Of a stretch of 64,000 bases of DNA, positions 38,163 to 48,574 are shown one piece after another. The stretch covers positions 248,001-312,000 of the forward strand of contig NZ_QRHA01000005.1 in assembly GCF_003367475.1 (NCBI RefSeq), written 5' to 3'. A model generated the notes under the pieces. That model ran no database searches and was not told the origin of the DNA. It was given only the letters and a program-made list of their open reading frames with translations. Every line of letters starts with the position of its first letter. The first letter of the stretch is position 1. A program made the translations under genes and the position numbers. The stretch comes from Alteromonas aestuariivivens. GTDB taxonomy: Bacteria; Pseudomonadota; Gammaproteobacteria; Enterobacterales; Alteromonadaceae.

Positions 38163-38196
38163 AAAACCGGCCATTTTAATGGAATTGACCGGTTTT
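38163..38196. terminator. Bidirectional terminator between DUF2989 and msrB
   Basis: AAAACCGG (38163-38170) pairs with CCGGTTTT (38189-38196); the loop contains a second small stem CCATT/AATGG. It sits in the 149-bp gap between convergent genes. Confidence 0.6.
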
Positions 38197-38263
38197 CTGC
38201 GCCAGAAAGATTGAAATTTGGCCAGCAGTAAAGACTGCATTGGGGTTTGACAATGGGCCAGGG

Positions 38264-38665
38264 TCAGCCCTTTATCTGCTGATTGTCTTCGGAGCAAAAC
38301 GTCAGTGAGACGGAATTAACGCAATAGCGCTGGCCTGTAGGATTTGGCCCATCCGGAAACACATGGCCCAGGTGGGCCTGACATTGGGTGCAATAGATTT
38401 CGGTTCGCCGCATACCGTGGCTGTTATCGTCACGGTATCCCACATTCCCCTGTTCAGACTGTGCATAGAAAGAAGGCCAACCGCATCCGGAATCAAATTT
38501 GGTCTGCCCTGTGAACAGTTCTGCACCACAGCACTTGCACACGTAACTGCCGGGGCGCGACTCGTCAAGCAATACGCCGGTAAAAGGTCTTTCTGTACCG
38601 GCCTGACGACACACACGGTACTCTTCGTCGGAGAGTTGAGATTTCCAGTGGTCGTCGGTGGCCAT
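38264..38665 (-). CDS. msrB: Peptide-methionine (R)-S-oxide reductase MsrB
   Basis: MsrB repairs oxidised methionine (R form) in proteins. The 133-residue cytosolic enzyme has the two zinc CxxC pairs, CKCC and CTQC, the motif FDSGCGWPSF, and the catalytic Cys in RYCVNSVSLTF near the C-terminus. Length fits the family. It lies 21 bp downstream of gnd on the same strand and may be cotranscribed with it, linking NADPH supply and oxidative repair (inference). Confidence 0.96.
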   Translation of the reverse strand: MATDDHWKSQLSDEEYRVCRQAGTERPFTGVLLDESRPGSYVCKCCGAELFTGQTKFDSGCGWPSFYAQSEQGNVGYRDDNSHGMRRTEIYCTQCQAHLGHVFPDGPNPTGQRYCVNSVSLTFCSEDNQQIKG

Positions 38666-38686
38666 AATTTTCTCGCTCGTTATAAA

Positions 38687-40237
38687 TTACCGTTTAATAG
38701 CAATTTGTGGGCGCTGTGGATCACTCCAGGCAATGTGAAACTTCTTGCCGGCAGGTTTATCGGTACGCTGATAGGTATGCGCGCCGAAGTAGTCACGCTG
38801 CCCCTGCAACAAATTGGCAGGCAGCACTGCCGAGCGATACGCATCGTAGTAGCTGAGGGCAGACATCATACCTGGGCAGGGAATACCCGCGAGTGTGGCC
38901 TGGGCAATCGCTGAGCGCCAGTCAGACTGGAATTCGGTGATTTGTTCAGCAAAATATGGGGCCATCAAGAGGTTATCGAGATGTTCATCCTGTTCGTAAG
39001 CCTGGGCGATGGATTGCAGAAACACGGCCCGGATAATACAACCGGCCCGCCAGATTTTGGCAATTTCACCAAATTCCAGTTCCCAGCCATGCTCTTTGGC
39101 TGCGGTTGCCATCAGTTGGAACCCCTGTGCATAGGCACAGATTTTAGAGCAGTAGAGAGCCTGCTCAAGTTGCTCGATCATGGCAAGCTTCTGGCTACTC
39201 TCAAGATTAAGCGGAGCAGGCCCCTGAAGTTTTTTGCTGGCCAGCAAACGTTCATCTTTGAGGGCCGAAATACTGCGGGCGAATACCGCAGAGGTAATCG
39301 TTTGTGCCGGGCTTCCCAGTTGCAGAGCACTGACCGCTGTCCACAAACCGGTGCCTTTTTGACCCGCCTTATCGAGGATCACATCTACCAATGGCTGCTG
39401 GGTTTCCGGATCAAGTTGTTCCAGCACTTCCGCACTGATTTCCATCAGATAACTGTTGAGTTTGCCTTCATTCCAGCGGCGAAAAACCGCAGCAATCTCA
39501 GCCGGAGTCATATCCAAAGCATCACGCATAATGTGGTAGGTTTCGCAAATCAGCTGCATATCGGCGTATTCAATGCCATTGTGCACCATTTTCACGTAAT
39601 GCCCTGCGCCCTGAGGGCCTATATAGGTAGCACAAGGCTCGCCTTCGGTAACCGGCTTACCCGGAGTAAAGGACTCAATGGGTTTACCGGTTTTGGCATC
39701 AACTTTCGCAGCGATGGCTTTAAGCACCGGCTCAAGCCGGGTCCAGGCGTAACGATCACCTGAAGGCATCAGTGAAGGGCCGAATCTTGCCCCAACCTCA
39801 CCACCCGATACGGCAGTTGAGAAAAACAGAAATTTACCTTTGAACCGTGCTTCACGTTCTACCGAATCAGTCCACAGACTGTTTCCGGTGTCGACAACGA
39901 TATCGTCGGCTTCAATACCAGCGTCAATAAGGTGATTACAGACATGATCAACCGGCTCCCCGGCGGGAACGGACAGAATAATCATATGAGGGGACTTGAG
40001 ATTTTTGAGCAATTCAGTAAAGGAATTACACCCTACAACCCGGGCTTCCCTGTCGCCGCGCTCGTTAGCGTCCTGAGCGATAATGGCATCCACTTTAGAC
40101 GGGTCCAAATCAAAACAGGCAATACGATAGCCATGGTCGGCCAGATTCAGGGTCAGGTTACTGCCCATTACGCCTAAACCAATAAAGCCAATATCACACT
40201 CGCCCGCAGGTTGCGAACTGCCACCCTCTTTTTGCAT
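38687..40237 (-). CDS. gnd: 6-phosphogluconate dehydrogenase, decarboxylating
   Basis: It oxidises 6-phosphogluconate to ribulose-5-phosphate with NADP+. The start is the ATG at 40237 with GAGG upstream; 516 residues, a little longer than E. coli Gnd (468). The cofactor loop GFIGLGVMGSN is at about 15-25, the substrate motif VSGGEVGARFGPSLMPSG is intact (GGxxGA), and KMVHNGIEYADMQ contains the catalytic Lys. With zwf-pgl 16 kb away it would give an oxidative pentose-phosphate branch beside the Entner-Doudoroff route. Confidence 0.95.
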   Translation of the reverse strand: MQKEGGSSQPAGECDIGFIGLGVMGSNLTLNLADHGYRIACFDLDPSKVDAIIAQDANERGDREARVVGCNSFTELLKNLKSPHMIILSVPAGEPVDHVCNHLIDAGIEADDIVVDTGNSLWTDSVEREARFKGKFLFFSTAVSGGEVGARFGPSLMPSGDRYAWTRLEPVLKAIAAKVDAKTGKPIESFTPGKPVTEGEPCATYIGPQGAGHYVKMVHNGIEYADMQLICETYHIMRDALDMTPAEIAAVFRRWNEGKLNSYLMEISAEVLEQLDPETQQPLVDVILDKAGQKGTGLWTAVSALQLGSPAQTITSAVFARSISALKDERLLASKKLQGPAPLNLESSQKLAMIEQLEQALYCSKICAYAQGFQLMATAAKEHGWELEFGEIAKIWRAGCIIRAVFLQSIAQAYEQDEHLDNLLMAPYFAEQITEFQSDWRSAIAQATLAGIPCPGMMSALSYYDAYRSAVLPANLLQGQRDYFGAHTYQRTDKPAGKKFHIAWSDPQRPQIAIKR

Positions 40238-40332
40238 TGATCTCACCTCACAATTCAGATGGCTGCGAATATTACCATCTGTTAAACAGTTGAACAGTAA
40301 TAATTACAGCTTTTTTGTTATCTGACAGAGAC

Positions 40333-40375
40333 AAACAGAATGTATGCAGGCCATTTTCGGGCCTGCACACTGTTT
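40333..40375 (-). terminator. Possible terminator hairpin after glgX
   Basis: TGCAGGCC (40345-40352) pairs with GGCCTGCA (40360-40367) around 7 nt, extended by AAACAG/CTGTTT outside. It overlaps the glgX stop. There is no strong T-run, so it may be a mRNA-stabilising hairpin instead. Confidence 0.45.
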
Positions 40376-42461
40376 AGCGTAATGCTTCAGAATAGCGGAA
40401 CACTGCCAGGCTTCGGCCAGCCTGCAGGAAAACCCGCTGGATGCAGATCCTGGGTTGCTCAGAAAGCGAACAGTAACGGGTGTCGAGCTCCAGTGTCCAC
40501 CCCCCTATGGGTGACAAATGAGGCAAATTAAAACGCACGTCATTGTCGCTGGCGTTAAAACCCAAAAACCAGTGTTCAGTCTGACCTGCGTCTCCCGCTA
40601 CACCCCGGATTTCGACTCCGAACGCCTGGTTATGTGGTGCCTGCCAGTCTGCCGACAATTTATCGGAACCGTCCGGCTTATACCAGTGAATGCTTGCGAC
40701 ATTGGTGGCCAGATGAAAATGGTCGTCTTCAAGCAGCAATTGCGAGAGCAATCGACTGGATTGCCGCAACTCAATCACATACTGACAGAACTCCAGAAAA
40801 TCCTGCTTTCGCTTATTGAGTTCCCAGTCATACCAGTTAAGTTCATTGTCCTGGCAGTAGGCATTGTTGTTCCCCTGCTGGGTGCGGCTCAACTCATCTC
40901 CCCCCAGAATGTGGGGAGTGCCCTGCGACAGGATCAGACTGGCAAACAGGTTGCGCTTCTGACGTTCCCGCAGCGCCAGAATTCGAGGCTCCGTGGTTTC
41001 ACCTTCAACACCATAATTGGCAGAAAGGTTGTGGCCGTGGCCATCACGGTTCTCTTCACCATTGGCTAAATTATGCCTTTGTTCATAACTGACGAGATCC
41101 TGCAATGTGAATCCGTCGTGGTAAGTTACGTTATTTACCGAAGTGTTGATGTGGCGCCGGCCTTTGACAAATATGTCACGGGACCCCATCAGACGGGTAG
41201 CAAAATCGGCCGTAAGGCCTTTATCTCCGCGCCAGTATGCTCTGACGGTATCGCGAAACTTATCGTTCACCTCCAGCCAGGCCGGAGGAAAGGCGCCGAC
41301 CTGATAACCGCCTGGCCCAATGTCCCAGGGTTCAGCCAACAGCACTGCCCGTTTTAATACCGGGTCCTGCCCAATGGCTCTCAGTAAACCCGAGTAGGGT
41401 GTGAAGTGCTGAGGGTCGCGCCCCAGGCACACAGCAAGGTCAAAACGAAAGCCATCAACGCCGATAATTTCATACCAGAAACGCATGGCGTCCATGATTA
41501 GCGTCATCATCACCGGCTGGGAAGTGTGTACTGTATTGCCACAACCGGAATGGTTACTGAACACCAAATCGCCGCCCTGGGATTGCTCAAGCAGATAGGC
41601 CTTATACGGGCAGAAACCTTTAAATGACAATATGGGGCCACCATGGCCACCTTCTGCTGTATGGTTAAACACCACATCCACAATCACTTCCAGTCCGGCT
41701 TCATGATAGGCATCAACCATTTTGCGCACTTCCGCCAGCGCATCTTTTTGCGCATAGCGCGGTTCAGGCGCAAAAAAGTTTACCGGGTTATACCCCCAGT
41801 AGTTGGTCAGCCCTTTTTCAGTGATATAGGGTTCCGGCATGAACGACGCCAGCGGCATAAACTGTACGGTGGTAACGCCAAGATTTTTCAGATGTGCCAG
41901 CACCGAAGGATGACAAGCCCCAAGATACTTTCCACGCATAGGCTTTGGCACATCAGGGTGACGCTGGGTCATACCTTTAACATGCGCTTCGTAAACAATG
42001 CGCTGATGGGCATCGTACTCAGGGCGCTCTACCGGTTTTTGCTCATAGGGATGAAGGTCAACCACAACCCCTTTGGGGATCATAAACTGGGAATCGTGCT
42101 GATAATGCCGCGCATTCCAGTGTATCGGACGATTAAGCTTTTTCGCATACGGATCAATCAGCAACTTGTCTGCCGGAGCACTGTGCAGCTCTCCGTCACC
42201 GCGGTCAACCCGATACGCATAATGCTGATTCTCACGAATTGACGACAGGTGACAATGCCAGTAGTCACCTGTCTTGGCTGGCATCAGAATCTCATTACTG
42301 GGTTCTTCCGTGTCTGAATGATACAAGCACAGAATAACCGCCCGCGCATCCGGGCAGTAAACTGAAAAATTGCATCCGGTCTCAGTCAGGCAAGCGCCAA
42401 GCGGAAAAGGGCTGCCCTCTTCCACCAACAATTGCTGTGAGGTACGGGCTTGGGCGTCCAC
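40374..42461 (-). CDS. glgX: Glycogen debranching enzyme GlgX
   Basis: GlgX hydrolyses alpha-1,6 branches left after phosphorylase action on glycogen. The 695-residue protein has an N-terminal CBM48 (about 15-110, GCNFSVYCPDARAV) and a GH13_11 barrel. Conserved regions are VVFNHTAEGG, GFRFDLAV (nucleophile Asp), LLAEPWDIGPGGYQ (acid/base Glu) and VTYHDGFTL (third Asp). It starts with GTG, AGGAG 5 nt upstream, 8 nt after the glgB stop. malQ-glgB-glgX form one operon; glgA, glgC and glgP are not in the window. Confidence 0.95.
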   Translation of the reverse strand: MDAQARTSQQLLVEEGSPFPLGACLTETGCNFSVYCPDARAVILCLYHSDTEEPSNEILMPAKTGDYWHCHLSSIRENQHYAYRVDRGDGELHSAPADKLLIDPYAKKLNRPIHWNARHYQHDSQFMIPKGVVVDLHPYEQKPVERPEYDAHQRIVYEAHVKGMTQRHPDVPKPMRGKYLGACHPSVLAHLKNLGVTTVQFMPLASFMPEPYITEKGLTNYWGYNPVNFFAPEPRYAQKDALAEVRKMVDAYHEAGLEVIVDVVFNHTAEGGHGGPILSFKGFCPYKAYLLEQSQGGDLVFSNHSGCGNTVHTSQPVMMTLIMDAMRFWYEIIGVDGFRFDLAVCLGRDPQHFTPYSGLLRAIGQDPVLKRAVLLAEPWDIGPGGYQVGAFPPAWLEVNDKFRDTVRAYWRGDKGLTADFATRLMGSRDIFVKGRRHINTSVNNVTYHDGFTLQDLVSYEQRHNLANGEENRDGHGHNLSANYGVEGETTEPRILALRERQKRNLFASLILSQGTPHILGGDELSRTQQGNNNAYCQDNELNWYDWELNKRKQDFLEFCQYVIELRQSSRLLSQLLLEDDHFHLATNVASIHWYKPDGSDKLSADWQAPHNQAFGVEIRGVAGDAGQTEHWFLGFNASDNDVRFNLPHLSPIGGWTLELDTRYCSLSEQPRICIQRVFLQAGRSLAVFRYSEALR

Positions 42462-42469
42462 GCCATCTC

Positions 42470-44650
42470 CTAGTCATGAATTAAATACAAAGTTGCCAGC
42501 GGGGGAATGGATATTTCAATCGAGTAAGGCTGATGATTCCAAGGCTTTGCTACTGCCTCCACAACCTCACTGACCGGGTATTCGCTCCCCCAAAATACCT
42601 GACTATCGGTATTCAGTACAAGCTTATATTTACCTGGGCGCATGACGCCGATGCGGAAACTGGGGCGCGGTACGGGCGTGAAGTTACTCACCACATAAAG
42701 ATGCTGGCTGTCGCTGGCATCCTTGCGCACAAATGACAGAACACTTTGTTCACCGTTTTCATGATCAATCCAGGCAAAACCTTCCGGCTGATGATCGCAT
42801 TCGTACAACGCCGGTTCGCTGGTGTAAAGACGATTAAGGGTTTTGTAGAGTGTTTGCAGGCCTTGGTGTTTGTCGAATGCCAGCAAATCCCATTGAAGCT
42901 CACCGTCATGATTCCACTCCCTGGCCTGGCCAATCTCATTACCCATAAAATTGAGTTTTTTACCCGGGTGACCAAACATAAAGGCCGCGTAGCTGCGCAG
43001 ATTTGCAGCCTGCTGCCACTCATCCCCAGGCATTTTCCCTAGCATGCTGCCCTTGCCATGCACCACTTCATCATGCGATATGGGCAATATGAAGTTTTCG
43101 TGGTACGCGTAAACCATGCTGAAGGTAATGTCGCCATGATGGTAACAGCGATAGGCCGGATCTTTACTGATGTAATGCAAGGAATCGTGCATCCAGCCCA
43201 TATTCCACTTAAAACCGAACCCCAGCCCACCGTCAAACACCGGTCGTGAGACCTTGGGAAATGACGTTGACTCCTCGGCAATGGTTACCGCATCAGGGAA
43301 GTGGCGGTAAACTTCTTCATTCATCCAGCGCAACAGGCTGATGGCCTCGTAATTCTCATTGCCACCGTCCACATTGGGTACCCATTCCCCTTCATTACGG
43401 GAATAGTCCAGATACAACATGGAAGCAACGGCATCAACGCGCAAGCCGTCAACGTGAAATTTATCCAGCCAGAACAGGGCATTGGCTACAAGAAACTGAC
43501 GAACGGTATCTTTGCCGAAATCGTAAATGCAGGAGTTCCAGTCCGGATGCCATCCTCGGCGAGGGTCTTCGTATTCGTATACATGGCTACCGTCGAAGCG
43601 TGCAAGCCCATGGCCGTCTTCCGGGAAGTGAGCAGGTACCCAGTCGATGATCACACCAATCTGCTGTTGATGGCACTGATCAACAAAAAACTTAAAGTCA
43701 TCCGGATCACCAAATCGGCTGGTCGGCGCGAACATACCAACCGGCTGATAGCCCCAGGACCCGTCAAACGGGTATTCCGACACCGGCAAAAGTTCAAGAT
43801 GGGTATAGCCCATTTCCTTTACGTAGGGGATTAAATCTTCCGCCAGTTCACGGTAGCTGAGGTAACGCTTCTTCGATTTTGATTGCGGCCGTTTCCAGGA
43901 GCCCAGATGCACTTCATAAATGCTCATCGGACTGCGGTACTTGTCCTGCTTGCGCGATTCCATCCACACTTCGTCCTGCCACTGATACTGGCTGTGGTCG
44001 AACACCCTTGATGCATGTGAAGGAAACTGTTCAGCGTGAAAACCCAGCGGGTCTGCCTTGTGCGGCAGATCGTGCCCGTGAGCGTCTTTAATGTGGTATT
44101 TGTATCGTTCACCGGCAACGATGCCAGGCACAACCAGTACCCAGAACCCCAAATCGGTCTTCTGCATTGGGTGAAGACGACTGTCCCAGCGATTAAAGTC
44201 GCCGATTAATGAAACTGCACTGGCGTTAGGTGCATATACAGCAAAACGGGTGGCAGCAATGCCACCACTGGGGCCATCAAGCTCTATTAACTGCGCCCCG
44301 CCCTGACGATATAGATTTTGCGGCGCGTGGTCGATGAAATGCACCGCATGATAAGCCTGTTGCTGGAACTGATAGGGATCAACATAACTGTATTTCCCGT
44401 CAGCATTTTCTACATCGAGCTGGTAGATCTGGCCGTCTGAAAGAGCCGACGTCTGGCCGGTAAAAAGACTGGACCCCTTTGCTGCTGTGAGTTCCATCAG
44501 GGCTTTTTCCTGCCCGAGAACTGTGACCCCGACCTTGGTCGCACCAGGTATCCAGGCGGTGATGGCTGTGCCCCCGGCTGACTTCTTGGGCCCCAGGACC
44601 TCGAACGGATGGGCACATTTGTTCCATGCCATCTGCTGCTCTACTTGCAT
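42470..44650 (-). CDS. glgB: 1,4-alpha-glucan branching enzyme GlgB
   Basis: GlgB makes alpha-1,6 branch points in glycogen. The 726 residues (E. coli 728) include two N-terminal CBM48-like domains (the second near 125-215, FAVYAPNASAVSLIGDFNRWD), then a GH13_9 barrel with GLRVDAVASMLYLDYSR (nucleophile Asp near 405), TIAEEST (Glu) and PISHDEVVHGK (third Asp). AAGGAG lies upstream of the ATG. A 12-bp perfect inverted repeat stands directly before that site. It is the middle gene of malQ-glgB-glgX. Confidence 0.97.
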   Translation of the reverse strand: MQVEQQMAWNKCAHPFEVLGPKKSAGGTAITAWIPGATKVGVTVLGQEKALMELTAAKGSSLFTGQTSALSDGQIYQLDVENADGKYSYVDPYQFQQQAYHAVHFIDHAPQNLYRQGGAQLIELDGPSGGIAATRFAVYAPNASAVSLIGDFNRWDSRLHPMQKTDLGFWVLVVPGIVAGERYKYHIKDAHGHDLPHKADPLGFHAEQFPSHASRVFDHSQYQWQDEVWMESRKQDKYRSPMSIYEVHLGSWKRPQSKSKKRYLSYRELAEDLIPYVKEMGYTHLELLPVSEYPFDGSWGYQPVGMFAPTSRFGDPDDFKFFVDQCHQQQIGVIIDWVPAHFPEDGHGLARFDGSHVYEYEDPRRGWHPDWNSCIYDFGKDTVRQFLVANALFWLDKFHVDGLRVDAVASMLYLDYSRNEGEWVPNVDGGNENYEAISLLRWMNEEVYRHFPDAVTIAEESTSFPKVSRPVFDGGLGFGFKWNMGWMHDSLHYISKDPAYRCYHHGDITFSMVYAYHENFILPISHDEVVHGKGSMLGKMPGDEWQQAANLRSYAAFMFGHPGKKLNFMGNEIGQAREWNHDGELQWDLLAFDKHQGLQTLYKTLNRLYTSEPALYECDHQPEGFAWIDHENGEQSVLSFVRKDASDSQHLYVVSNFTPVPRPSFRIGVMRPGKYKLVLNTDSQVFWGSEYPVSEVVEAVAKPWNHQPYSIEISIPPLATLYLIHD

Positions 44651-44664
44651 GCTCTACTCCTTTA

Positions 44665-44697
44665 AATGTTCGCAGTGACCTTCGGACTGCGAACATT
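44665..44697. repeat. Perfect 12-bp inverted repeat between malQ and glgB
   Basis: AATGTTCGCAGT (44665-44676) and ACTGCGAACATT (44686-44697) are exact complements with a 9-nt loop. On the minus transcript the hairpin ends about 4 nt before AAGGAG of glgB. It may set differential expression of malQ and glgB by mRNA processing; not a terminator, as no T-run follows. Confidence 0.8.
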
Positions 44698-44722
44698 CCG
44701 CTACTGCTTGGTACCGCTTTGG

Positions 44723-46933
44723 TTACTCATTGTTATTACTGGCTCTTTTTCGAGCGTCAGTGAGACGGCCTGCCAACTCCCGAATGTGGGAAGTGGCAAA
44801 AATGCTCTCAAGATCCGCACTCAGCTTACGCCGCCAGTTCGGATACTCATTGAACGTCCCCGGTATATTGACCGGTTTGTCCATTTCCAGCCAATCTTCC
44901 AACTGCAAACTTAGCAGAGAACTGGACCCGCCCGCCATATGCGTTTGCATGCCATAATTCAAAGCCCGGCTCATGCCGGTGGAATTGACGTCCCTGCCGA
45001 CGGAACCGTCAACAGACAGATGCCCATGCAGTGTGTCCAGAATGGCCTGTTTGTTGGTATGACGATCAGCGTACAGGGTCGACAGAATTTCCTCTGTTGG
45101 GTACAAGCCTAATTCTTTACCCAATTCCAAATCAAGACAATGCCAAAAACCAATTAAAGTCGGCATATCATGAGTGGTCAGAGTAGACATAGACTGAATG
45201 GGGTAATGCGCCGGTGAATAAAAACCACCGTCTTCAGCCTGTTCAAAGAAAAATACCCGATAGGAATGTACCCCGTTGTCCGCCAGCTTACTTCGAATTT
45301 CTTCGGGAACGGTGCCCAGGTCTTCACCGATTACCAGGCTCTGATGGCGATGACTTTCCAGCGCCAGAATCCCAAGTAAATCGTCGACTGGGTAGTAGAC
45401 GTATCCGCCATCGCGGGCATGATCCCCTTTGGTAACCCACCACAAACGCAGCAATGCCATTACGTGGTCGATACGCAGCGCACCGGAGGAAGCCATATTG
45501 GACGAAAACAAATCGATAATAGGCTGATACTGTTGCTGATAAAGTATTTTGGGATCCATGGGTGGCAAGCCCCAATTCTGCCCCAATGGGCCAAGAATAT
45601 CTGGCGGAGCACCAACACTGGCACCCACACAATACAAATCTTTGTTCCCCCAAATTTCTGCACTGCCCTCACTGACACCTACCGCAAGATCCCGGTACAA
45701 ACCGATTTCCATGCCGGCATTCTGCGCGGCCTGGCTGGCCTGCTCCAGTTGTTCGGCCGCCTGCCATTGCAGGAACTGATAGAAACGTACGCGTTTAAGA
45801 TTGGCCTTTTTGAACTTGGCCACATCCGCCTTGTGATACTCCTTGAATTTTTCAGGAAATACCGGCCAGCCCCAAAACTCTTTACCGTCATTTTTAAGCG
45901 ATTCCTGCAGGGCGTCATACACCGCCAGCATATCCAGGCTCTCGCCACCTTCTTTTACAAACGCTTTGAAACTGCGGTTCTGGCGGGTGTTTTTGGTCAG
46001 GTATTTGTCGTAATAAACATCAAACACCGCCGACAAAGCAGACAACTTCAGATCAGATACGGCGGCATAATCCACGTATTCCGCCGCTCTTGCCTGCTGC
46101 AGACGAGCCTGAAAATCGTTGGATTGCACCAGTTGCTGGACAGAATCATCCTCGTACCCTTCCAGCGCCGTTACGTCCAGGTAAAGATAATTTAGCCACT
46201 TGCGGGAGGACGGGCCGTAGGGACTGCAGGCATCCGGATTCGCCGGATACAATGCATGAATGGGGTTGAGACCAATAAAATCGGCCCCAACTTCAGCTGA
46301 CTGACAAACCAGCCTGGCGAGATCAGAAAAATCCCCTATCCCCCAGTTATTTTCACTTCGCACACAATACAACTGAACGCTCAGGCCCCAGATTTTCTTG
46401 CCCTTTTCAATGGTTTCAGGAATGTAACAGGCAGCGGGTGCGATAATCAGGCGCATTTGCGCGACGCTGTCTGCATCTTTCGAAGGCCTGAGTACCAGAC
46501 TGTGATAGCCCAAAGGTAAGATCTCAGGAAACTCAACCAGATACGCCTGATATTCTATATCTTCCAGTTCCGTTGCATTAACCAGATTGGCTTCAACCGG
46601 TGTGAACGGATGAGCAATCACCTTACCTTCCTCGGTAGTGACTTCGATCGTATACGCGTCGTTCACCAGTTCGATGGGCAGGCGCACTTCAATCTGTACC
46701 GACTCGGTTTCACGGCATACCTGTACCGGATTAAGGGGGGCTAGCCACAGAGCGCGAATTTCATCTTCGAACTGCTCGGACATTACCGATTCATTCTGGG
46801 TGTCGTACCCCAAAACCTGTAATAATTTTTCTTTACTGGCCTCAGCAATGGTGGCGGGATTCCCCCACGCATCGACATAGTTGGTTTCGATGCCCCGCAT
46901 CTCAACGAGCTTTTGCAGAACGTGATTTGTCAT
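44723..46933 (-). CDS. malQ: 4-alpha-glucanotransferase (amylomaltase) MalQ
   Basis: MalQ disproportionates malto-oligosaccharides in the cytoplasm. The 736-residue GH77 protein has an N-terminal beta-domain (about 75-165) and a barrel with LQLYCVRSENNWGIGDFSDL-like start (SVQLYCVRSENNWGIGDFSD), the nucleophile Asp in LRIDHVMAL, Glu in IGEDLGTVP, and Asp in TTHDMPT. Length fits the long proteobacterial form (E. coli 694). AGGA precedes the ATG by 10 nt. It starts the malQ-glgB-glgX operon and is divergent from gapA. Confidence 0.96.
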   Translation of the reverse strand: MTNHVLQKLVEMRGIETNYVDAWGNPATIAEASKEKLLQVLGYDTQNESVMSEQFEDEIRALWLAPLNPVQVCRETESVQIEVRLPIELVNDAYTIEVTTEEGKVIAHPFTPVEANLVNATELEDIEYQAYLVEFPEILPLGYHSLVLRPSKDADSVAQMRLIIAPAACYIPETIEKGKKIWGLSVQLYCVRSENNWGIGDFSDLARLVCQSAEVGADFIGLNPIHALYPANPDACSPYGPSSRKWLNYLYLDVTALEGYEDDSVQQLVQSNDFQARLQQARAAEYVDYAAVSDLKLSALSAVFDVYYDKYLTKNTRQNRSFKAFVKEGGESLDMLAVYDALQESLKNDGKEFWGWPVFPEKFKEYHKADVAKFKKANLKRVRFYQFLQWQAAEQLEQASQAAQNAGMEIGLYRDLAVGVSEGSAEIWGNKDLYCVGASVGAPPDILGPLGQNWGLPPMDPKILYQQQYQPIIDLFSSNMASSGALRIDHVMALLRLWWVTKGDHARDGGYVYYPVDDLLGILALESHRHQSLVIGEDLGTVPEEIRSKLADNGVHSYRVFFFEQAEDGGFYSPAHYPIQSMSTLTTHDMPTLIGFWHCLDLELGKELGLYPTEEILSTLYADRHTNKQAILDTLHGHLSVDGSVGRDVNSTGMSRALNYGMQTHMAGGSSSLLSLQLEDWLEMDKPVNIPGTFNEYPNWRRKLSADLESIFATSHIRELAGRLTDARKRASNNNE

Positions 46934-46988
46934 TTTGTGCTATTCCTATATAGATCGTTGCGCGTGATACCACCCTCGGCCCACGTAA

Positions 46989-47035
46989 GGTGTATTTATC
47001 TGCGTTCTTAAATAATGAACGCAGATAAATACACC
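46989..47035. repeat. Perfect 19-bp inverted repeat upstream of malQ
   Basis: GGTGTATTTATCTGCGTTC (46989-47007) and its exact complement at 47017-47035 flank the loop TTAAATAAT. It sits in the 286-bp malQ/gapA divergent gap, 55 bp before the malQ start. It could be a leader hairpin of malQ or an operator. Confidence 0.85.
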
Positions 47036-47115
47036 CTATCCAACGTACATAATTTTAACATTATTGTAGAACTCGCAGTGCAACGAAACTGAATACGATT
47101 GCAAAGAAAGCAAAT

Positions 47116-47130
47116 TGTAATTTTGTAACA
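47116..47130. promoter_or_regulatory. Weak HexR-like operator upstream of gapA
   Basis: TGTAATTTTGTAACA matches the left half of the HexR consensus (TGTAATTAAATTACA) fully and the right half partly. It lies about 25 bp before the gapA -35. HexR control of gap genes is known in related bacteria. Confidence 0.4.
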
Positions 47131-47155
47131 AGTATTGCTTTTTCTTTTGCCAAAT

Positions 47156-47184
47156 TTGACATTTTGATCCATACTTTACGTAAT
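47156..47184 (+). promoter_or_regulatory. Predicted promoter for gapA
   Basis: A perfect -35 TTGACA (47156-47161) is followed after 17 bp by CGTAAT (47179-47184), a modest -10. The start codon is 35 bp further, with AGAGG before it. The region around is very AT-rich. Confidence 0.45.
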
Positions 47185-47210
47185 TTTTTTTCATTTAGAA
47201 CGAACATTAG

Positions 47211-48215
<1,005 letters not shown>

Positions 48216-48259
48216 GCTTGTATACGCGGAAAAATTTCCGCTGTCAGACCTGACCGGCC

Positions 48260-48295
48260 AAAAAAAAGGTGTGATTGCATAATCACACCTTTTTT
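48260..48295 (+). terminator. Strong terminator after gapA
   Basis: AAAAAAGGTGTGATT (48262-48276) and AATCACACCTTTTTT (48281-48295) are perfect 15-base arms with a GCAT loop. A- and T-runs make it active in both directions. Confidence 0.9.
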
Positions 48296-48574
48296 GTTGC
48301 CCGCTAATTTGTTTGATTCTGGTTCATGAGATTTGAAATTCAGTTTTTATAGTCCGTTGGATGACAGGTTCATGGGCTGAGGTTTGCTCCCTGTACCGCA
48401 ATTCAAACAGTTAACATAAAAATTATTGCATCAAATGATGACGCATCACGCCCAAATGTTATAGATTAAATCAATATCATCAAAGAGTTGGTTGCACATG
48501 CTACGCAACTTGCCCAGTGCTTACATGCGTAAGTGTAATGACAAAATTCAATCTTGTTCATATCTGGAGAAACC
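48296..48574. other. Non-coding gap between gapA terminator and mutarotase
   Basis: About 280 bp without a supported gene. It must hold the mutarotase promoter; TATAGA at 48460-48465 is a possible -10 with only a weak -35. I see no repeat or RNA fold. Confidence 0.5.

Noticed and set aside
38942..39763. 273-codon open frame antisense to gnd
   Set aside because: Fully within gnd, no ribosome-binding site or recognisable domain.
45419..46195. 258-codon open frame antisense to malQ
   Set aside because: malQ catalytic motifs are intact on the other strand; the antisense frame has no family signal.
46940..46975. T-box-like string (AGGGTGGTATCACGCG on the minus strand) in the malQ leader
   Set aside because: The motif has an insertion relative to AGGGTGGNACCGCG, T-boxes are rare in gammaproteobacteria, and malQ is not an amino-acid gene. 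No specifier stem is visible.
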